A DNA stretch of 12,751 nucleotides, taken from NCBI GenBank assembly GCA_003556955.1, contig PWQB01000811.1, positions 1 to 12,751 of the forward strand. The letters are read 5' to 3'. The notes beneath the pieces are model-generated. The model did no database searches. It saw nothing but the letters and a program-made list of their open reading frames with translations, and had not been told where the DNA came from. Each line of letters opens with the position of its first letter. The stretch's first letter is position 1. Positions 6,982-12,751 of the stretch are shown one piece after another. Source of the stretch: Nostocaceae cyanobacterium CSSed10_463m. GTDB lineage: Bacteria; Cyanobacteriota; Cyanobacteriia; Cyanobacteriales; Nostocaceae. Position numbers and translations under genes: made by a program.

Positions 6982-8790
6982 TTATTGAGATTCAAAAGTC
7001 GAAAAAAAAGTAGATTCTGAAGATACAACATAGTTATAAAAAATGTCATGATTCAACGTTAGTTTATAACAAGACAGTAGTCCAGTTATTGGGTCTTCCC
7101 ACATCGCAGTTTCTACTGTAAATTGAATTAATAACTCTTTACTATCTCCAGTAGAAACCAAAGTTAATTGCTCATCTTTAGCGATATATTTATATACTTT
7201 AATTCCCTCATCAAAGTCTACACTTTCAGCATAACCATTATTATAGAAAATAATTCTTTCAGACACAGGATAATATGATGGATCTACTAACCAAGTTGTA
7301 TAAACAGTACCAATAGAAGCAGGGTCAAATAACTTTCTTGCACATCCAGAAATAATTTTGTGGGCAAATTTACTATGGTCTATTCTCACGAGGGTATCCG
7401 CAATTTGTGCAGAAATTTTGTGATTCCTCTCTTGACTTTCTAATTTCAATAGTGCTGGAATAGCCTCCTTTAACTTGATTTTACCCAAACTAACAACTGT
7501 CTGTAACCGAACCTCAAAATCAGAATCAGTTAAGCCTGCTAACAAAACTTCCATATTGTGAGAATCACAGCAATTAGTGATTGCTACTGCTGCTGTTCGC
7601 CGAACTTCAGCATCCCTATCGTCCCTCAGAATGTTAATCAATCTAGCACAAACTTGTTCACCACCTATTTTCCCCAACACTTTTACTGCTGCTGAACGTA
7701 CCATCTTAGAAGAATCGTTGTTAAGAACATTTAGTAACACAGGAACTGCTTTTTGGGGATTTACTGCTAAATAGGCAGTTACTGCTGCTACTCTTACCAT
7801 AGGTTCAGGTTGTAATAAAGCCGAATGTAATATAGGACTTATTTCATCACTACCGATTTTTCCCAAGGTTTGTAAAATAATAGCTAACTCACTATCATCT
7901 ATTGGTTTCTCTACTTCTTCAATTAATTGATTGAGAGCTTGTCTACAACCCAGTTCTCCTAAAGTATCAATTGCTAATTTTCTTGATTTTGGATCATTTA
8001 TCAGATGCAAAATAGTTGGACAAGCATCGGAGTTACCCTTTTTAGAAATACCACACAAAGCAAAGAAACGAACATCAGCAGATAAATCGTCACAAGCCTT
8101 GATAAAGATACTAAGTGGAACATCATTAGCTAGTTTGTATAATGTGTTCACAACTTCACATCTTACTTGCTCATCTGGGTCATCAAGAGCAGTTTCCAAT
8201 AGTTCAATAGCGTTTTTACCTAATTTGAAAAGTGCTGTAACAGCAGTAGTCCTTACCTCTGAAGATACATCTTGTAGTCCATCTATGACCACAGAAGTTA
8301 AAGCTGGACAGTCAAATTTTTGAAAAATATCCAGCACAGTTAGACGGTCACTTTCATTGACAGAGGTAAACAAAGATTTGAGTAAATCAGAGGCAGCTAA
8401 TGGATTAATTGTTGCTAATGCTCTTGCGGCATTGCTTCTAACTCTACTATCTGAGTCAGACAGGGCTTTAACCAGACTATTCCAGGCTTCAGTAGCTTGG
8501 GGATGGCAAAGCAGGAAAGCTGCGGTTATTCTGATATTGGGAAAACTACTATTTAGAGCTAATTGAGCAAGTAAACAAACATCTTTGTTATATATACCAA
8601 TCAGAGCAGCCAGAACTATTTGTTGCTCTCGTTCACATCCATAATTCAACAAATAATCAGCAGATTCAAAGAAATCTGGTTGATAATATAGTTCTTTTAT
8701 TTCTCGCTCCAGAATTGAATCTTTACCTTCTTTTTGCCTTTTTACTAACCGGCGGATGATTTGTAAAGCAACTAATGGTTCATTCATCAT
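6982..8790 (-). CDS. HEAT-repeat protein coupled to the eCIS-type toxin gene
   Basis: 602 residues. From about 55 to 475 it is a solenoid of HEAT-like helical pairs of roughly 30-35 residues, with repeated D-x-x-x-x-V-R-x-x-A-A-x-A-L patterns (for example around 112-126, 204-218, 359-373 and 391-405). Such solenoids bind proteins; related PBS-lyase HEAT proteins handle bilins, but no lyase-specific feature is seen here. Residues about 490-602 form a separate, beta-rich, Tyr/Phe-rich domain that I do not recognise. The start ATG overlaps the toxin stop as ATGA (8787-8790), with AAGGA upstream, so the two proteins are translationally coupled. By position it may be the immunity protein, a chaperone or a loading adaptor for the toxin. 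Immunity proteins are usually smaller, so this role is only inference. Confidence 0.88.
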   Translation of the reverse strand: MMNEPLVALQIIRRLVKRQKEGKDSILEREIKELYYQPDFFESADYLLNYGCEREQQIVLAALIGIYNKDVCLLAQLALNSSFPNIRITAAFLLCHPQATEAWNSLVKALSDSDSRVRSNAARALATINPLAASDLLKSLFTSVNESDRLTVLDIFQKFDCPALTSVVIDGLQDVSSEVRTTAVTALFKLGKNAIELLETALDDPDEQVRCEVVNTLYKLANDVPLSIFIKACDDLSADVRFFALCGISKKGNSDACPTILHLINDPKSRKLAIDTLGELGCRQALNQLIEEVEKPIDDSELAIILQTLGKIGSDEISPILHSALLQPEPMVRVAAVTAYLAVNPQKAVPVLLNVLNNDSSKMVRSAAVKVLGKIGGEQVCARLINILRDDRDAEVRRTAAVAITNCCDSHNMEVLLAGLTDSDFEVRLQTVVSLGKIKLKEAIPALLKLESQERNHKISAQIADTLVRIDHSKFAHKIISGCARKLFDPASIGTVYTTWLVDPSYYPVSERIIFYNNGYAESVDFDEGIKVYKYIAKDEQLTLVSTGDSKELLIQFTVETAMWEDPITGLLSCYKLTLNHDIFYNYVVSSESTFFSTFESQ

Positions 8791-10847
8791 ATACCAGTAT
8801 TTCCTTGTGCAACTACATTGCGTTTAACTTCTTTATTGTTAAGCATAACAACACCTAATTCATTAAACATAAATTGATTGGCACTAGATTTATAACCTGG
8901 GATTTTTCCACTAAGAGGTCCAATAATCAGATCATAAGGCCAACTTACATCTCGTTTATTTTCTTTTCTTAATTGACGGTTTTTATCAACAAACTCTTTC
9001 CAGGTAAATGATTGCTCAAACCCCGGTAAAATATCATCAGGATAAGTAACTTTTACTGGTGTTTGTTGATCTGGAAAATATAAGATATTGCCAAATTTTC
9101 CTTGTATTACATCAGCAATTGCACCCACACCAAAGTATTGAATAAACATATCAACTGGTATCATAAACTTAACCACACCCCATCTGGGAAGAGGTGGTCT
9201 GCGATTACGGGTATATTGTTCTGCCACGATTTCAGCTGGCTTCTGCTCAATAAATGTGTAGAATCCCTGGCCAAATTCTCCACCACCAATTGCTCTTACA
9301 GCCATACCTCCCTGAAATTTTTTAGCAGTACCTTCATCTGTTCCATGATAGAAGTTTATATCTTGTTTTTGCTTTTTAGTGTCTTCTCTGGGAATTGCTT
9401 CAGTATCGCTGTGTGGAATAGCTTGCGGATTTGCTTGTTCTTGTTCCAGTTCTTGAATAGTTTCCTCCCAAAGCATATCCCAAAGTTGGATCAAATCCCA
9501 AATCATCCAAATAGTTAAACCTATGGATATTAAGTCACCAATCGGTAATGGACCATCTGCAATAGCAGCAGTTCCAGCCGCCGCTATTTTTACTCCGAAT
9601 CTTTTCCCAACCACCTGCCAAAATTTTCCCCAAAGCAATTTTTGTCCAACTTTTCTCTGCAATGTTTGTCTGAGAATAGCGTTAGGAACTGGTGGTAATT
9701 TAGTTGGTCGTAACGCTAATCTTGTAGATGAGCCTATTCTCTGACTTGAACTCAAAGTTCTAGAACTGTGATTTGAAGGATATGTTAGCCTAGTTGGCTG
9801 TTGTGTCGCTAATTTTGCTTGAACTTTCCCTGTCTGCTGCACTACATGAGTCAACTCATGCGCTGTCAACTCATTATTTCCTGCTGATTTCCCTGCCCCA
9901 AAGTAAATATCACTACCATGAGCAAATGCCTGTGCGCCTAATTCCCGGTTCATTTGCACGGCTTCAGAACACGTATGTACCTGCACATGACTAAAATCAG
10001 CACCAAAACGGGGTTCCATGAAGTTTCGCACCCCATCAGCTAAAGGACTACCACCACCTTTGGTGGCATTTAACCGACTTTCCAGACTTGGTTGTGCTTG
10101 AGTAGTACCATTTGATGATGCTTGGATTTGGCTGGGCGATAGCGAAGCGCTGCTGCAAGCAGATCGCTGAATTTGCTCTTCTTGTTCACAAGTGTCACAC
10201 TTTGTCTGAATAGCCTCTTCCTCTTTTGATTCTGGCTTGCGACTGACTAGCGGTGTAATACTACTGCTGGCTATTGGTTTTTGATTAATGTTTGTTGTCC
10301 ATGCTTGCTGGCTTTGACGCTGAATATTGGGAGTTGAGGGAGGAGACATACTCATTACCCTCTCAGCAACTTCATCTGCTTCCTGTTCATATTGATCGTT
10401 CGGTTGACCAACAGTTAACTTAGGCTGAAGGGATTCTGTTGGTGAACTTGTGTAAGTTGCCATATTTATTTGATTAATAATTAGTTGAGGTCGAACAGGT
10501 TGTACAGGTTGAGTTTGCTTGATAGACCGACTCTTATTCGCAAGAATTTCTAATATATTCGGCTGTCCTGCAATTGCTGCCATCTTTTTTTGCAAAAAGC
10601 TATCCGTTTTCGCTTGCAGCACAGTTAGTTTTTCTGACTCTTCACTCGTAATTGTACCTCGCTGTTCCTTCAGTTGTAGTCCCTGGACTTGTAACTTATC
10701 CTGCTCAAAAGCCTGGTTTTCCAGTTCTTCTGGTGTTGCTTCTCGTTGAACTTTTGGGGCAGAGAAAGTACGAGGCGCGAATATAGAAGAACTTGAGGAT
10801 GGGTCACTATTTTTGGGATTGGAACGGTTAATGCGCTGGTACGACAT
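8787..10847 (-). CDS. DUF4157 (eCIS core) protein with C-terminal ADP-ribosyltransferase-like toxin domain
   Basis: 686 residues, probable cargo toxin of a contractile injection system. Residues 1-250 are disordered and Gln/Ser-rich, with a short coiled-coil-like part (about 36-110), the LQPKLTVGQPNDQYEQEADEVA segment typical of this class (140-161) and a CDTC pair (217-220). The DUF4157 domain (about 255-345) has FGADFSHVQVHT and the HELTH motif at 330-334, which could bind zinc. Residues 411-465 are hydrophobic and may cross or enter membranes. The last domain (about 497-675) has YHGT with His501, GQGFY with Tyr530, YDLIIGP at 638-644 and NQFMFNE at 657-663. This order matches H-Y-E/Q ADP-ribosyltransferases, closest from memory to DUF3990. 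Start ATG 10847 has Shine-Dalgarno GGTGAGG seven bases upstream. The DUF4157 call is firm; the enzyme call is inference from motifs. Confidence 0.9.
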   Translation of the reverse strand: MSYQRINRSNPKNSDPSSSSSIFAPRTFSAPKVQREATPEELENQAFEQDKLQVQGLQLKEQRGTITSEESEKLTVLQAKTDSFLQKKMAAIAGQPNILEILANKSRSIKQTQPVQPVRPQLIINQINMATYTSSPTESLQPKLTVGQPNDQYEQEADEVAERVMSMSPPSTPNIQRQSQQAWTTNINQKPIASSSITPLVSRKPESKEEEAIQTKCDTCEQEEQIQRSACSSASLSPSQIQASSNGTTQAQPSLESRLNATKGGGSPLADGVRNFMEPRFGADFSHVQVHTCSEAVQMNRELGAQAFAHGSDIYFGAGKSAGNNELTAHELTHVVQQTGKVQAKLATQQPTRLTYPSNHSSRTLSSSQRIGSSTRLALRPTKLPPVPNAILRQTLQRKVGQKLLWGKFWQVVGKRFGVKIAAAGTAAIADGPLPIGDLISIGLTIWMIWDLIQLWDMLWEETIQELEQEQANPQAIPHSDTEAIPREDTKKQKQDINFYHGTDEGTAKKFQGGMAVRAIGGGEFGQGFYTFIEQKPAEIVAEQYTRNRRPPLPRWGVVKFMIPVDMFIQYFGVGAIADVIQGKFGNILYFPDQQTPVKVTYPDDILPGFEQSFTWKEFVDKNRQLRKENKRDVSWPYDLIIGPLSGKIPGYKSSANQFMFNELGVVMLNNKEVKRNVVAQGNTGI
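10136..10167. repeat. Small palindromic repeat inserted in the toxin linker
   Basis: A 32-base element begins GCGATAGCGAAGCGCT and ends GCAAGCAGATCGC, with GCGAT/ATCGC at its ends and internal self-complementary parts (AGCGCT, GCTGC/GCAAGC). I know this sequence type as a dispersed element in Nostoc genomes. It is read in frame and encodes about residues 227-237 (RSACSSASLS), in the flexible part between the CDTC motif and the DUF4157 domain. Confidence 0.6.
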
Positions 10848-11031
10848 ACTGATACCTCACCATTTTTTAGTTTTTTACACTCCCCAAAATTCAATTTAAA
10901 TGATTCTTGCTTCATCCGTCCGCACTGAAAACTTGAATACAAGTATTTAAATTTCCCCGTTTGGATACGTCTAAATCTTTACCTCATTTAAATGAAAGCT
11001 GCTGTGATTACACCAGCATCAGTATATCGCA
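10848..11031 (-). promoter_or_regulatory. Upstream region of the toxin gene with three ATTTAAAT palindromes
   Basis: This 184-base gap separates the lipoprotein and toxin genes and is the longest in the minus-strand cluster, so a promoter for the toxin/HEAT pair is likely here. Three perfect ATTTAAAT palindromes lie at 10894-10901, 10945-10952 and 10986-10993, 51 and 41 bases apart, near whole helical turns. No clear -35/-10 pair could be fixed. In such AT-rich DNA the palindromes may be chance. Confidence 0.25.
10855..10861 (-). promoter_or_regulatory. Ribosome-binding site of the toxin gene
   Basis: GGTGAGG on the minus strand, seven bases before ATG 10847, is a good Shine-Dalgarno and fixes the start of the DUF4157 protein. 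Confidence 0.7.
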
Positions 11032-11469
11032 CTACAAATCGAAAGCCTTTAAATACACTATTAGTTGAGTTCCCGAAACATCTACCATGATTTCACTAGC
11101 CCAATCTTTGGTATTCATAAATCCCCCCATAACATCCTTTGCATCATCTGGATTCCACCAAGGAACACCCCTAATTTCCTGTGAACTAAATGGGTGAAAA
11201 CCTGACTTCAGGGGTTCTGTATATCCAGCGTCAATCAGAAAAGCCTTCAAATCGCTTTCAGACACTGTAAAACGCAGTAGGATCAGCGTATCAATCCCAG
11301 ACTCAGTATGAACTTCAATATCCTGACTGCTGGGAGGCAACTTAATCCGAGCCAGTTGTTCCATTTGTTCTCGATTCACACTTTCCCCCTTGCTCTGTGG
11401 AACTTGACCACAGCTAAACAGTAGTAAGCCAATTAATGCCAATCTTGCAAGTCTGATAAATAATCTCAT
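11032..11469 (-). CDS. Small lipoprotein of unknown function
   Basis: 145 residues. A signal with two Arg (MRLFIRLARLALIGLLLFSC) ends in a lipobox LFSC with Cys20, so the mature protein of about 126 residues is lipid-anchored on the periplasmic side. The mature part looks like one alpha/beta domain: KLPPSSQDIEV, a beta strand IDTLILLRFTV, a helix ESDLKAFLIDAGY, then VPWWNP and a closing strand QLIVYLKAF. I do not recognise a named family. No strong Shine-Dalgarno precedes ATG 11469. It lies 72 bases after the 251-residue gene and upstream of the toxin, so it may be co-transcribed. A role as a periplasmic protector against the toxin is possible but has no direct support. Confidence 0.75.
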   Translation of the reverse strand: MRLFIRLARLALIGLLLFSCGQVPQSKGESVNREQMEQLARIKLPPSSQDIEVHTESGIDTLILLRFTVSESDLKAFLIDAGYTEPLKSGFHPFSSQEIRGVPWWNPDDAKDVMGGFMNTKDWASEIMVDVSGTQLIVYLKAFDL

Positions 11470-11541
11470 CGGCTGGTAAGATTAGGGGTATAGATACAAC
11501 ACAGAAACCCAAACTAAATTCATAAATTTGATTATCAGTAA

Positions 11542-12297
11542 TCACCCAAATTTAATATCATCTTCCTGTTCAGAGATGTCTAATAAATTAGCCGGAATTT
11601 CCATTTTAACTGCTTGTAATTTAGCCCAAGCGATTATCTCTCTACGTTCCAACTCTGATAATACATCTACAATACAGCGCATTGCATCTCTTGTTAATTC
11701 ATTGCAAATTGTCTCTTCAACAGTCATTGCTTCGGGCGAGATGTCTAAACCTAAGTTATCTTCATCTTTATAGGGAGGTGATAGTCGCTGGAGATTTTTG
11801 CCTACTTCCTCATCGCGTTCATAGCTGACTAAATTAGCAATTTTGGGAAGCAGAGGCAATAAGCACTGAGGTGGAGAAACTAAAGCATATACTGGATTTT
11901 CCTCACCACAAGCACGACGTAGAATTACTCGCCAAGCCAAAAGTGAGCCTGCCATCTCGATGTGAATCAGATTTCGGTATGCCCATTCCTGAAAAGCTTT
12001 AGCCGCAGAGGAATTTACTTTACTTTCGATTTGCGCTAGTGCCTCAGTTACGAACTCCCGTGTAATAGCAGTGTCTAGTTCCGGTAAATAACCTAGACCC
12101 TTGTTTGCTTGCCATAGGGCAGCACGTTTTTCCACCGCAGCATTGTAAATGGCTTCAAAGATATGTCTATTGGCGATTAAAGTGGGTGGAAATCTCATTT
12201 CCTCTAAAAAGGCTGTAACCCAAGGCTGTGAAGGTAGAGCCAAAGCTCTTAGCCATTGCAGTCCGGTATTGGGTTGCCAAATAGCATCGTCACTCAT
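11542..12297 (-). CDS. Helical protein of unknown function in the toxin cluster
   Basis: 251 residues, no signal peptide and no clear membrane helix, so probably cytosolic. It is mostly alpha-helical and Trp-rich near the start (IWQPNTGLQWLRALALPSQPW), with a central helical region (AFQEWAYRNLIHIEMAGSLLAWRVILRRACG) and an acidic end (ISEQEDDIKFG). No family is recognised. ATG 12297 overlaps the stop of the upstream gene as ATGA and has a strong Shine-Dalgarno inside that gene, so it is made together with the membrane protein encoded upstream. The tight coupling suggests a functional pair, for example a cytosolic partner of that protein. Confidence 0.78.
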   Translation of the reverse strand: MSDDAIWQPNTGLQWLRALALPSQPWVTAFLEEMRFPPTLIANRHIFEAIYNAAVEKRAALWQANKGLGYLPELDTAITREFVTEALAQIESKVNSSAAKAFQEWAYRNLIHIEMAGSLLAWRVILRRACGEENPVYALVSPPQCLLPLLPKIANLVSYERDEEVGKNLQRLSPPYKDEDNLGLDISPEAMTVEETICNELTRDAMRCIVDVLSELERREIIAWAKLQAVKMEIPANLLDISEQEDDIKFG

Positions 12298-12751
12298 GTT
12301 GTTGTCCCTCCAGACTCGCTTTCAATACCCAATCGTGTGAGCAATATAACTATCATTGTTGCAGACAGCCCAGCAAGTGCTAATTTACTTGCTGGTTCGG
12401 GGTTAGCCAAAGCCGCTACAATTACACCGACCAGTGCGATTGATAATCCCAAGGTTAATACAACCTCGATTACATCAGATACAGACACAGAACGAGGATT
12501 AGTAGGAGTGGGGCGCTCTTGAGGAATTGGAACTGGAGCTTGACGAGTAGCCCATTCCCATGCATTTTCAGGCAGAAGAGAAGGATTATCTGGGTCATCA
12601 CAGTTCTTGCTGTTCCACTGATTGAGTCGATTTCGCAATCCTTTTTGCATATCTATAAATTGCCGTTGATGTCCTTCAACTGAACCGTAGCCCTCTGGAT
12701 GAGGCGTACTCCAGTAGTCCCATTGGAGACTTCGTGGATCTGCTCGTAACT
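12294..12751 (-). CDS. C-terminal part of a protein with two membrane helices; 5' end beyond the right edge
   Basis: An ATG at 12650 would give 118 residues, but the frame is open without a stop to the right edge, and the extra codons (QWDYWSTPHPEGYGSVEGHQ, then RQFIDM) read as real protein. This is therefore the 3' end of a longer gene of which 151 codons are visible. The visible part has a Trp/Pro/Gly motif region, a segment QKGLRNRLNQWNSKNC, a Pro-rich linker (APVPIPQERPTPTNP) and two hydrophobic helices (about VVLTLGLSIALVGVIVAAL and LALAGLSATMIVILL), ending GGTTT. The W-x-x-PHP...GH...QF...GLR-x-RL-x-x-W layout reminds me of segments in polymorphic toxin-related proteins, but I cannot name the family. 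The stop overlaps the next start as ATGA. Confidence 0.7.
   Translation of the reverse strand, partial: LRADPRSLQWDYWSTPHPEGYGSVEGHQRQFIDMQKGLRNRLNQWNSKNCDDPDNPSLLPENAWEWATRQAPVPIPQERPTPTNPRSVSVSDVIEVVLTLGLSIALVGVIVAALANPEPASKLALAGLSATMIVILLTRLGIESESGGTTT
12306..12311 (-). promoter_or_regulatory. Strong Shine-Dalgarno inside the upstream gene
   Basis: GGAGGG on the minus strand, eight bases before ATG 12297, lies within the last codons of the upstream gene. With the ATGA overlap it indicates coupled translation of the membrane protein and the 251-residue protein, and it fixes the latter's start. Confidence 0.7.

Noticed and set aside
7931..8566. Plus-strand frames inside the HEAT-repeat gene
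   Set aside because: They are antisense shadows of a clear solenoid protein, with no recognisable domain or start signals.
10670..10942. 90-residue minus-strand frame across the start of the toxin gene
   Set aside because: It overlaps the toxin in another frame, has no domain and poor composition. The toxin start has a good Shine-Dalgarno and conserved N-terminal features.

Overview
The window looks like chromosomal DNA of a filamentous, probably heterocyst-forming cyanobacterium (Nostoc/Anabaena group). Reasons: several HIP1 octamers (GCGATCGC at 2514, 3015, 5257, 5284, 6855 and 6946), seven-base short tandem repeats between genes (CAATGAC and GGATTTT), AT-rich codon use, and TyrS and PyrF proteins of the type I know from Nostoc. 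No tRNA, rRNA, CRISPR array or transposase was recognised. No gene-free stretch exceeds 300 bases.

Left part (1-6723), mostly housekeeping and small conserved genes. A class A penicillin-binding protein runs leftward off the edge and is divergent from tyrS. Next come pyrF, whose start codon lies in the last unit of a heptamer array, and an exported protein of unknown function. That protein converges on, and overlaps by 14 bases, a small membrane protein with five 11-residue Ser/Asp/Cys repeats on the minus strand. Divergent from the latter is an OppB/DppB-type permease, followed in the same reading frame by a 93-residue conserved protein and an Imm42-like immunity gene that lacks a normal start codon.

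Right part (6982-12751), all minus strand and reading right to left. It holds the 3' part of a protein with two membrane helices, a 251-residue helical protein (ATGA overlap and strong Shine-Dalgarno), a small lipoprotein, a 686-residue DUF4157 (eCIS core) protein, and a 602-residue HEAT-repeat protein coupled to it by another ATGA overlap. The DUF4157 protein ends in a domain that looks like an ADP-ribosyltransferase of the H-Y-E/Q type. This architecture is that of cargo toxins loaded into extracellular or thylakoid-anchored contractile injection systems. The translationally coupled HEAT protein is a candidate immunity protein, chaperone or loading partner.

The most interesting part is therefore the toxin/HEAT pair and its upstream genes. 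The Imm42-like gene nearby, with no cognate toxin in view, and a small ORF remnant between the two blocks suggest that 6200-12751 is an accessory conflict region next to a conserved backbone.
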